From: Micrococcales bacterium
Lineage (GTDB): Bacteria > Actinomycetota > Actinomycetes > Actinomycetales > Dermatophilaceae
Assembly: GCA_030537915.1 (NCBI GenBank)
Contig: JAUNUZ010000205.1
Coordinates: 1 to 5,100, forward strand
Length of the DNA: 5,100 nt
Reading direction: 5' to 3'
Position 1 is the stretch's first letter, and each line of letters starts with the position of its first letter. A model generated the notes under the pieces. The model ran no database searches. It was not told where the DNA came from and saw nothing but the letters and a program-made list of their open reading frames with translations. The translations under genes and the position numbers were made by a program. Of this stretch, positions 1 to 5,100 are shown in pieces.

Positions 1-78
1 CTCCTCGGCCTCTACGGGATCATCAAGATCTGGTTCAGTAGGCGAAAGGCACAGGTCGACTCAGATACGGCCGCCTGA
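1..78 (+). CDS. C-terminal end of a small membrane protein, paralogue of the next gene (5' end outside window)
   Basis: The first 26 codons of the window read open in frame 1 and stop at TGA 76-78. The last 25 residues begin LLGLYGIIKIW, then turn basic (FSRRK) and end in a short acidic tail. This matches the end of the 93-residue protein downstream, which has LVALYGLWKIW, a basic RR and a VD-containing tail. I infer the end of a last transmembrane helix with a positively charged cytoplasmic flank, in a tandem paralogue. The gene lies 31 bp upstream of the next start in the same direction, so the two are probably co-transcribed. The start and the rest of the protein are outside the window, and function is unknown. 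Confidence 0.8.
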   Translation, partial: LLGLYGIIKIWFSRRKAQVDSDTAA

Positions 79-92
79 TCGAGCCGCTCCAC

Positions 93-100
93 GAAAGGAG
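93..100 (+). promoter_or_regulatory. Ribosome binding site of the 93-residue membrane protein gene
   Basis: GAAAGGAG at 93-100 is a strong Shine-Dalgarno match, followed by 9 nt and the ATG at 110. It fixes the start of the small membrane protein gene and shows that the gene is translated independently of the one ending at 78. Confidence 0.8.
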
Positions 101-109
101 ATGTAGAAG

Positions 110-391
110 ATGGCTTATTCATATGCGATCGGCATCGTCGCCGGTATCTGTTTCGTAGTGGCTTTTGGTGCGCTCAATTTTGGATTCTTGAGCTCGGTCT
201 CTCCGCTCTATCAATCCTTGAACTTTCTTGGCGCAATCGGCTTCACGTACACGGCAATCTCTCCTTTCAACCCAGGCCTGTTCATCTTGGAAGCCATCTG
301 GGCCTTAGTCGCCCTCTACGGACTCTGGAAAATCTGGACCAGACGCTCGGGCTCGGACGTGGATACCGGTGCCCGCAACGCCGAGGCATGA
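110..391 (+). CDS. Small CBU_0592-like integral membrane protein, 93 aa
   Basis: A 93-residue protein with three probable hydrophobic segments at about residues 6-27, 36-52 and 56-75, then a basic stop (KIWTRR) and a polar, acidic C-terminal tail. The pattern SPLYQSLNFLGAIG (31-44), followed by a turn and a helix ending in WALVALYGLWKIW, matches what I remember of the small CBU_0592-type membrane domain (LYQ.LN.LGA ... WALIALYGL). No biochemical role is established for that family as far as I know. Glu61 lies inside the last hydrophobic segment, which is unusual and could be functional. The start is set by the Shine-Dalgarno at 93-100. The preceding gene ends 31 bp upstream and encodes a paralogous C-terminus. 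By hand count the gene is about 54% G+C (153 of 282), well below the long genes nearby, which suggests different ancestry or constraint. Coding status is firm; the family call is moderate. Confidence 0.85.
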   Translation: MAYSYAIGIVAGICFVVAFGALNFGFLSSVSPLYQSLNFLGAIGFTYTAISPFNPGLFILEAIWALVALYGLWKIWTRRSGSDVDTGARNAEA

Positions 392-463
392 GTCTCTCGA
401 GACGTCTCAGGTCATTGCTCTCGATATCGGGCCATCCAGCGCGCAACTGCATTCGCTTGGGGG

Positions 464-907
464 TCAGAGACGGATGTCGGCTCTGCCGCGTCCGGTTGCC
501 TCCAGGTAGGACACGGCGCGGTCCATGACGTCGCCGGAGTAGGGGTTCGTGGCGTCGCGGCGGCCCTGGATCACCCTGTCGATCGCGGCGGCGGCATTGC
601 GCAGGTAGACGGCAGTGACCTCCTGGTGCGGGGCCAACTCCCCGGTGCGCCGGTCCAGCGCCAACTGTTGGGCGAAGGCGCTCGCCGGGCCGGTGCGGTC
701 GGTGATCCCCGGCTCGATACGGTCTCCGGTAGCCCGGCCAAGCAGGTCTTTGTCGGACTCCGTGAGGTAGCGGAAGTCGTTGAGCACCGAGAACTGGCGG
801 CTGGCAGGGGTGCTCGATTCCACCGCCGCTGCCTGTTTCGGTCGCTCCACCTGGGCGGGCCGCTGGGTAGGCGTCGGTTGGACGCCGTATGCCGATGTCA
901 GTCGCAT
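464..907 (-). CDS. Uncharacterised soluble protein, 147 aa
   Basis: I do not recognise this protein. From the ATG at 907-905 it has 147 residues, no signal peptide and no membrane segment. Residues 1-38 begin MRLTSAYGVQ and are low-complexity (Pro, Gln, Thr, Ala), so probably disordered. Residues 39-147 look folded: FRYLTESDKDLLGRATG (45-61), then FAQQLALDRRTGEL with EVTAVYLRN (78-104), and a C-terminal NPYSGDVMDRAVSYLE (121-136). This is a mostly helical pattern with conserved-looking Gly, Pro and Asp positions. A GGAG five bases before the ATG supports this start; an in-frame ATG at 1078 exists but would run through the intergenic gap into the MFS gene. It faces the + strand membrane gene tail to tail (72 bp apart) and diverges from the MFS gene. 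A short disordered N-terminus with a helical C-terminus is also the layout of small regulatory or anti-sigma adaptors, but I see no diagnostic motif. Confidence 0.75.
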   Translation of the reverse strand: MRLTSAYGVQPTPTQRPAQVERPKQAAAVESSTPASRQFSVLNDFRYLTESDKDLLGRATGDRIEPGITDRTGPASAFAQQLALDRRTGELAPHQEVTAVYLRNAAAAIDRVIQGRRDATNPYSGDVMDRAVSYLEATGRGRADIRL

Positions 908-912
908 GGTCT

Positions 913-916
913 CTCC
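913..916 (-). promoter_or_regulatory. Ribosome binding site setting the start of the 147-aa gene
   Basis: On the minus strand GGAG (916 to 913) stands 5 nt before the ATG at 907-905, within GGAGAGACCATG. It is the reason for choosing the 147-residue start over the longer in-frame possibility, whose N-terminal extension does not look like coding sequence. Confidence 0.6.
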
Positions 917-983
917 GTGAAGGGGTCGGATGAGTGCTTGTCCGCCCCATCGGCCGCGGCGGTGCACGCTGAAGGGATTCAGG

Positions 984-989
984 GATACT
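984..989 (+). promoter_or_regulatory. Possible -10 element of the MFS gene, implying a leaderless or near-leaderless mRNA
   Basis: GATACT at 984-989 matches four of six positions of the TATAAT consensus and sits in the 91-bp divergent gap. With usual spacing the transcript would start at about 996-999, at or just before the ATG at 999. That fits the absence of a well-placed Shine-Dalgarno there; an AGGGA at 981-985 is 13 nt away. No convincing -35 hexamer is visible 16-18 bp upstream. AGGGAT occurs twice, at 973-978 and 981-986, the second overlapping this element. This is a weak prediction by eye; leaderless transcripts are common in actinobacteria. Confidence 0.35.
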
Positions 990-998
990 TGCCCGGTT

Positions 999-2252
999 AT
1001 GCCCAGCCATCCCACCTCCCCAGCTCGGCCCGCGATACCGCGCGAGATCCGCGTGCTCATCGCGGCGGCTTTCGTCATCGCTATCGGCTACGGGCTCGTC
1101 TCGCCCGTTCTCCCGCAATACGCGCGCAGCTTCGACGTCGGGGTCGCCGCGGCCTCTGTCATCGTCAGCGCGTTCGCTTTCATGCGCCTCGTCTTCGCTC
1201 CCGCGGGCGGGGCGCTCATCACGCGACTGGGGGAGCGACCGGTCTACCTCGCGGGGCTCCTGATCGTGGCGGCCTCGACCGGCGCCTGCGCGCTCGCGAA
1301 CTCCTATTGGCAGCTGCTCGCCTACCGCGGCCTCGGCGGGATCGGCTCGACGATGTTCACGGTGTCGGCGATGGGGCTCATCGTCCGGCTAGCCCCGCCG
1401 TCGATCCGGGGCCGTGTGTCGGCCTCCTACGCCAGCGCCTTTCTGATCGGCGGCATTGCGGGGCCGATCCTGGGCGGGTTCACGGCCGGCTTTGGCTATC
1501 GGGTGCCGTTCATCATCTACGCGATCGCTCTGGTTATCGCGGCCGGCGTCGTTGCTGTCTTCCTGTCCGGGGCCTCGCTGCGCGCTGAACCGGGGGTTGC
1601 GCCGCTGGAGCCGCTGAGCGTCCGTGAAGCGTGGGATGACAGTGCCTACCGCGCGGCGCTCGTCGCAGGCTTCGCCAACGGCTGGGCCAACTTCGGAGTG
1701 CGGGTCGCGCTTGTCCCGCTCGTGCCGCTCTTCGCGGCGACCGGGGGCCTCGGGCCGGCGTGGGCGGGGATTGCGCTGACCATGTTTGCGGCGGGCAATG
1801 CTGTGGCGCTGACCATCTCGGGGCGTCTCGTCGATGGTTACGGGCGCCGCCGCCTTGTCATCCTGGGGCTCGTCATCAGTGCCGTCGGTACCGGCGCTCT
1901 TGGGTGGGCCCACGAGATCGTGCCCTTCCTCGTGCTCTCTGTCGTCGCCGGCGCGGGCGCGGGCTTCGTCAACCCGGCGCAGCAGGCGGCCGTCGCGGAC
2001 ATCATCGGGCAAGACCGCTCCGGGGGCAAGGTGCTGGCAGCCTTCCAGATGGCGACCGACAGCGGTGCCATCCTCGGTCCCGTGCTTGCCGGGCGCTTGG
2101 CCGACGTCTTCGGCTTCGAGTCCGCCTTCGGGGTCACTGCGATAGTGCTGCTCGTCGGTGCCGCCGCGTGGTTGCCGGCCCGGGAGACGATGGTGCGCGT
2201 CGACGCGGACGGTCCGTCGAGCGACCCGGTTCAGCCCGGCGGTAGCAGGTAG
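999..2252 (+). CDS. MFS transporter, DHA1 (drug/H+ antiporter) type, 417 aa
   Basis: A complete major facilitator superfamily exporter of normal length with about 12 hydrophobic segments in two halves, joined by a polar loop at about 190-215. TM1 carries GYGLVSPVLPQYARSF (30-45), typical of DHA1 efflux proteins. The motif A position between TM2 and TM3 is GALITRLGER (71-80), with Thr75 in place of the usual Asp. The second-half copy GRLVDGYGRR (275-284) keeps its Asp279. Motif B is YRGLGGIG (109-116, Arg110 in TM4). The antiporter motif C is GGIAGPILGG (151-160, TM5), which by family knowledge indicates proton-coupled export of small molecules. Substrate cannot be read from the sequence. I chose ATG 999 because its N-terminus (MPSHPTSPARPAIPREIR) is typical and a possible -10 lies just upstream. 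ATG 930 is preceded by GAAGGGG and would add 23 residues with three Cys, which looks non-coding but is not excluded. The stop overlaps the convergent gene by 22 bp. Confidence 0.92.
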   Translation: MPSHPTSPARPAIPREIRVLIAAAFVIAIGYGLVSPVLPQYARSFDVGVAAASVIVSAFAFMRLVFAPAGGALITRLGERPVYLAGLLIVAASTGACALANSYWQLLAYRGLGGIGSTMFTVSAMGLIVRLAPPSIRGRVSASYASAFLIGGIAGPILGGFTAGFGYRVPFIIYAIALVIAAGVVAVFLSGASLRAEPGVAPLEPLSVREAWDDSAYRAALVAGFANGWANFGVRVALVPLVPLFAATGGLGPAWAGIALTMFAAGNAVALTISGRLVDGYGRRRLVILGLVISAVGTGALGWAHEIVPFLVLSVVAGAGAGFVNPAQQAAVADIIGQDRSGGKVLAAFQMATDSGAILGPVLAGRLADVFGFESAFGVTAIVLLVGAAAWLPARETMVRVDADGPSSDPVQPGGSR

Positions 2253-4120
2253 ATCGACTCCCCTTCGGGGCCGCGGGCCCGCACGGCAGCGCCCGCGCTC
2301 GTGACGACCTGGGGGATCGTGGCGTCGGGCGGCGTCGTTCCTCGGGTGCCGGCCGAATCGGCCTGCGTCGCCTGCCCTGACAGAGTGCCGTAGGCGTGGT
2401 CCTGGGTGATCCACGTCGTCGTCCAGTCGCCGAGGTCACTGACCCGGCCCCGGCGCAGGTCGACCACCGTGCGACCCAGGACTGCCCAGGTCTGCGCAGG
2501 CGAGGGCCACCAGGGTTGCGTGACTCCGGGCACGGGCGCGATCCGGCCGCGGAAGCTGGCCCGGAGGTCTTCGGCGCGGTCGGTGTGCACCACGACATGG
2601 AGTTGGCCGCTGCGATCCGGCGGATAGAGCAGGAGCACGGAGGAGCCGAGGTAGCCGACGACGCTCGGGGTGGCCCGCGGGGCCTGCTCGTCGGGGGCCG
2701 CGTCCTCCCAGGGGTGCGCGAGACCGGGCGCGCTGCCTGGCCGCAAGTGCCACCAACCGAGCCCCGACGCGGCCGTGACGCGACCTTGCGCGTTCGCGGC
2801 GAATGCGTATGCGCCGCCCGGCACCTGGACCCGCCGTAGCTTGGCGCCGGTGACGACGGCGACGGTGTGGGGGTCGATCCCGACGAGCGGCGCCTCCCCC
2901 AGGAAGGTCGTCCGGGCCCCCTCCGGCAACGCCAGCGTGGCGGGATCGCGGCCGTCCGCCAGCCGCCACCAGGCCAGGGTCGAACCGACCTGCGTCGCGA
3001 GCACCTCCTGGCCATCGATGCGCGTGCGTGCCAGCGGCGTCGTCGAGCCGCTGACAGGCAGGGTTGCGGACCATTTCTTGGCCCCGGTCATCGCGTCGAC
3101 GACCGTGAGACGTCGCGTGGCTGTGAGGTAGGCGATCTCGTCTCCGAGAGCGATGATCCGCCCGGTTTCGACGGGTTCACTGACCCATCGCGCCGCGGCG
3201 CTGAAACCCGGCGGGGGCGTCCCGGGAAACGGCCGAACCACGGGGGAGGCTGAGGCGAGCCCCGGTGAGCCCAAGCCGCCGCTGGAGGAGAGCAGCCCGG
3301 CGACGATGGCGACGAGTCCACCGGCGGCCAGCAGGGCCGCGATGGCGATCCCGATGACCGCCGGACGGACCGAGAAGCGGCGCGGGGCCGGCATCGGTCG
3401 TCCTGTGACGGGGGCGCGTGGAGCCCCACCGTTGGTCGCCTGGTGGGGCGGGTTGCTGCTGGAGTCGGTGACGTTCGGCGCTGCGGGGACCGAGCCGAGC
3501 AGGCCAAGGATGCGATCGTCGAGGTTCGGGCGCGCAGTGGTGTCGGGCACGTGGGCCGAGCCCCCAGGGCCACCAGGGCTTCTGGGGGTAGCCGTGGTCT
3601 CGGGGTCTTCCGGTGGATCGGGGAGCCTGGGGCGTGCGCCGCGATCCACCGCGTCCGTCGCGTCCAGGAACGTCGCGCTCCAACCGTCCTCGGGCTCGCT
3701 GGGCTGCACCGCGTCAACACCTTGTCGGTGGCTGCGGCTCTTCGGCGCCCGGTCGAAGGCCTGCTGCGCGACGGCGACGAGCGAGCCGGGCTCGGGGCGG
3801 CGAGATGGTGTTGCGCTGCCGACGGGCACGAAGAGTCGTCCTTGCCGGTCGATGATGGCCTCATAGCCGCGGACGTCGGGGCCGTTGAGACGCACCCGGA
3901 TCCCGTGGGCGCCGGGGACGCCGGGCCGCTCGGTCGAGCCCAACGTGCCGATGAGTTCGGAAACCCGGCGCAGTGCCGCGGTCCGGGCAGACTCCCCGGG
4001 GCGCGGCGTCACCGCGGTCGAATCGACGAGCGCCTGTTCGCGGCCCTGCCCGTCCACGTGGAAGTCGATGGAGACGACCGGCGCAGCGGGCACACCGTAC
4101 GGGTCGAATTCGCCGGTCAC
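2231..4120 (-). CDS. Single-pass membrane protein with extracytoplasmic PQQ-like beta-propeller and novel cytoplasmic domain, 629 aa
   Basis: The protein has four parts. Residues 1-125 form a small alpha/beta-looking domain that I do not recognise: a strand VVSIDFHVDG (15-24), a helix around SARTAALRRVSELIGTLG (44-61), then RVRLNGPDVRGYEAIID and GRLFVPVG (75-101). Residues about 126-250 are a Pro/Ala/Asp-rich linker containing a short helix LDDRILGLLG (200-209). A transmembrane helix spans about 254-277, preceded by Arg247-Arg248, so the N-terminus should be cytoplasmic. After a second Pro-rich stretch, residues about 312-629 are beta-strand-rich. The clearest blade is ALGDEIAYLTATRRLTVVDA (324-343) followed by TGAKKW (345-350), the usual PQQ/quinoprotein propeller pattern (strand, strand, TG..W). 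Such domains are usually scaffolds or binding platforms; I see no evidence that cofactor PQQ is bound. The start is GTG 4120-4118, whose bases overlap the upstream TGA (GTGA). No Shine-Dalgarno precedes it, so translation is probably coupled. Function is unknown. Confidence 0.85.
   Translation of the reverse strand: MTGEFDPYGVPAAPVVSIDFHVDGQGREQALVDSTAVTPRPGESARTAALRRVSELIGTLGSTERPGVPGAHGIRVRLNGPDVRGYEAIIDRQGRLFVPVGSATPSRRPEPGSLVAVAQQAFDRAPKSRSHRQGVDAVQPSEPEDGWSATFLDATDAVDRGARPRLPDPPEDPETTATPRSPGGPGGSAHVPDTTARPNLDDRILGLLGSVPAAPNVTDSSSNPPHQATNGGAPRAPVTGRPMPAPRRFSVRPAVIGIAIAALLAAGGLVAIVAGLLSSSGGLGSPGLASASPVVRPFPGTPPPGFSAAARWVSEPVETGRIIALGDEIAYLTATRRLTVVDAMTGAKKWSATLPVSGSTTPLARTRIDGQEVLATQVGSTLAWWRLADGRDPATLALPEGARTTFLGEAPLVGIDPHTVAVVTGAKLRRVQVPGGAYAFAANAQGRVTAASGLGWWHLRPGSAPGLAHPWEDAAPDEQAPRATPSVVGYLGSSVLLLYPPDRSGQLHVVVHTDRAEDLRASFRGRIAPVPGVTQPWWPSPAQTWAVLGRTVVDLRRGRVSDLGDWTTTWITQDHAYGTLSGQATQADSAGTRGTTPPDATIPQVVTSAGAAVRARGPEGESIYLLPPG
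4117..4120 (-). promoter_or_regulatory. GTGA stop/start overlap coupling the two minus-strand genes
   Basis: On the minus strand the four bases 4120 to 4117 read GTGA: GTG starts the 629-residue propeller protein and TGA ends the upstream GH26-like protein. The upstream 20 bases have no purine-rich Shine-Dalgarno. This arrangement normally means reinitiation by the terminating ribosome, hence linked expression of the two products. Confidence 0.8.
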
Positions 4121-5100
4121 GGCGCGAAGAGCGTGCGATAGGTGGCAACCGCCTGCCCGGCATCGCGGGGGAGGACGAAGGTCTCGTAGGCGAGGCGCTT
4201 GCGGCCGGCCGTGCGGACCATCCAATCGTGCATGTTCTGCACGTAGGGCGTATTAGCCGCCGACTCCGCGGAGCCGGGGAAGGCGCCCCAGCGCGCCAGC
4301 GCAAGGGGCCGACGCTGCCCGGCTGCGAAGTCCGACCACCAGGTCAGCCCGAAGGGACCGTTGACGCTGCGGCCCCAGTCGTCCCCGGTATCGATGCTGT
4401 CCAGCCCGAGGATGTCGACATAGGCGGCACCTGGCCATGCCCTCAGAGCGTCGCTGCCCCAGGACGCCCCTCGCTCGGTGCTCCATTGGGTCCGGATGCC
4501 CGGCAGCGTCTGCCGCAGCGTCCCCACGACCCTCCGGTAGCAGGAGGAGTGGCCGGCCGGGTCCGCCTGCGCACGGCCCTGGGCGTCGGGACGCAGGTCG
4601 ATGATGGCGGTCGCCAGGTCGTTCGCGCGAACTGCGCGCGCGAAACGACCCCAGTAGGCGCGGTAGTCGCCCTTGCTGCAGGCCGTGAGCTCACCGGTCG
4701 TGTCCGGGAGCAGCGAGACACTGACGACTTTGCGCCCCGGCAGCTGGCGCAGGACTCCCAGGGAGCGCCCGGGATTTTGCACATCGCGCCATGAGGCCGC
4801 GGGCAGCCGTGCTGACACGACGTCGAAGGCGCGCCCGCGCGACCGAGCCAAGCGTGCCGCGCGCTTGACGGCGTCGGAAGTGAGCTCGTCGATGCGAACC
4901 CCGGAATTCCACCGGGGGGCGTGCGGTCCCGCGGGGCGCCGGTCGGGGTAGGCCGGCAGCGGGGCTGCCGATCGGCCAGTCGGGGTCGGCAGGCCCGGCG
5001 AGGGAGAGGCCGGTGCCGGCTGATCCGGGCCCGCGACGTGTGTGGTGGGCGACGACGGTGTGGCCGGTGAGGTCGACGCGACATTCGAAGTGGCGGCATT
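4117..5100 (-). CDS. GH26-like glycosidase-fold protein with altered catalytic residues, probable pseudo-enzyme (5' end outside window)
   Basis: The frame is open from the window edge to TGA 4119-4117, giving 327 visible residues. Visible residues 1-62 are a Pro/Ala/Ser/Thr-rich linker, as found after a signal peptide or membrane anchor; that part lies outside. From WNSGV (64-68) onward it follows the pattern I know for actinobacterial GH26-like (clan GH-A, beta/alpha barrel) domains. Recognisable stretches are a FDVVSARLPAASW segment, VVSVSLLPDT, AIIDLRPDAQG (165-175), CYRRVVGTLRQTLPG, AWPGAAYVDILGLDSID (221-237), WWSDFAAGQRRPLALARWG (254-272) and NTPYVQNMHDWM. In active relatives the two catalytic Glu lie in (R)xGWEfNG and (P)LALAEWG. 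Here the aligned positions are Asp172 and Arg270, so retaining hydrolysis is unlikely. I infer a carbohydrate-binding or structural role. A TTG at 4851 is an internal Leu codon and not the likely start. It is translationally coupled to the propeller gene. Confidence 0.8.
   Translation of the reverse strand, partial: NAATSNVASTSPATPSSPTTHVAGPDQPAPASPSPGLPTPTGRSAAPLPAYPDRRPAGPHAPRWNSGVRIDELTSDAVKRAARLARSRGRAFDVVSARLPAASWRDVQNPGRSLGVLRQLPGRKVVSVSLLPDTTGELTACSKGDYRAYWGRFARAVRANDLATAIIDLRPDAQGRAQADPAGHSSCYRRVVGTLRQTLPGIRTQWSTERGASWGSDALRAWPGAAYVDILGLDSIDTGDDWGRSVNGPFGLTWWSDFAAGQRRPLALARWGAFPGSAESAANTPYVQNMHDWMVRTAGRKRLAYETFVLPRDAGQAVATYRTLFAP

Noticed and set aside
389..409. Inverted-repeat sequence (TGAGTCTC...GAGACGTCTCA) just after the small membrane protein stop, as a terminator
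   Set aside because: The pairing needs a 3-nt bulge, the core stem is short with a 2-4 nt loop, and no T tract follows on either strand. Overlapping short palindromes (GTCTCTCGAGAC, GAGACGTCTC) look coincidental. The rest of 392-463 shows nothing else.
930..998. Upstream ATG at 930 as the MFS start
   Set aside because: GAAGGGG at 919-925 is a passable ribosome binding site, but the extra 23 residues contain three Cys and many Arg/Pro with poor codon bias, and a normal MFS N-terminus starts at 999. Kept as an alternative in the gene entry.
946..998. Sigma-28-like promoter for the 147-aa gene (CAAGT ... GCCGATG on the minus strand)
   Set aside because: The two half-sites are about 33 nt apart, roughly twice the required spacing, and no motility genes are visible.
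282..1118. Long minus-strand open frame of about 278 codons over the small membrane gene and the divergent gap
   Set aside because: It is Arg/Pro/Gly-rich, as expected from the wrong frame of GC-rich DNA, and overlaps three better-supported genes and the intergenic region.
2396..4150. Several plus-strand open frames of 70-240 codons opposite the propeller gene
   Set aside because: They have mixed, Arg/Gly/Pro-rich composition with no domain pattern and no ribosome binding sites. The minus-strand frame shows clear domain structure and G/C third positions, so these are shadows.
4849..4851. TTG at 4851 as the start of the GH26-like protein
   Set aside because: The same frame stays open to the window edge and encodes WNSGV and RIDEL segments that belong to the domain, preceded by a typical Pro/Ser/Thr linker. 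The true start is outside the window.

Overview
The window is GC-rich DNA, roughly 70% G+C in the long genes by spot counts, with strong G/C third-position bias and GTG starts. It looks like an actinobacterium, possibly Micrococcales-like, but nothing here fixes genus or species. I see no rRNA, tRNA, CRISPR array, insertion sequence or integrase.

Left end (1-391, + strand): the last 25 codons of one small membrane protein are followed 31 bp later by a complete 93-residue paralogue. Both end in the same LYG..KIW segment, so this is a tandem duplication. The complete protein resembles the small CBU_0592-type membrane family. Its gene is only about 54% G+C, clearly lower than its neighbours.

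Middle (464-2252): a 147-residue soluble protein that I do not recognise is encoded on the minus strand. It diverges across a 91-bp gap from a complete 12-segment MFS drug/H+ antiporter-type exporter on the plus strand. The MFS gene may be read from a nearly leaderless transcript. Its stop overlaps the 3' end of the next, convergent gene by 22 bp.

Right half (2231-5100, minus strand): two genes form a tight translationally coupled unit, in the order cut-off upstream gene then 629-residue gene, joined by a GTGA overlap. The upstream product has a Pro/Ala/Ser/Thr-rich linker followed by a GH26-like (clan GH-A) glycosidase domain. The positions where I expect the two catalytic glutamates hold Asp and Arg, so it is probably a non-hydrolytic pseudo-glycosidase. 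The downstream product is a single-pass membrane protein. It has an uncharacterised cytoplasmic N-terminal domain, a long Pro-rich linker, one transmembrane helix and an extracytoplasmic PQQ-type beta-propeller. Together they look like an envelope-associated module in which a carbohydrate-binding-like protein is paired with a membrane-anchored propeller. That module is the least ordinary part of the window. Its biological role is not shown by the sequence.
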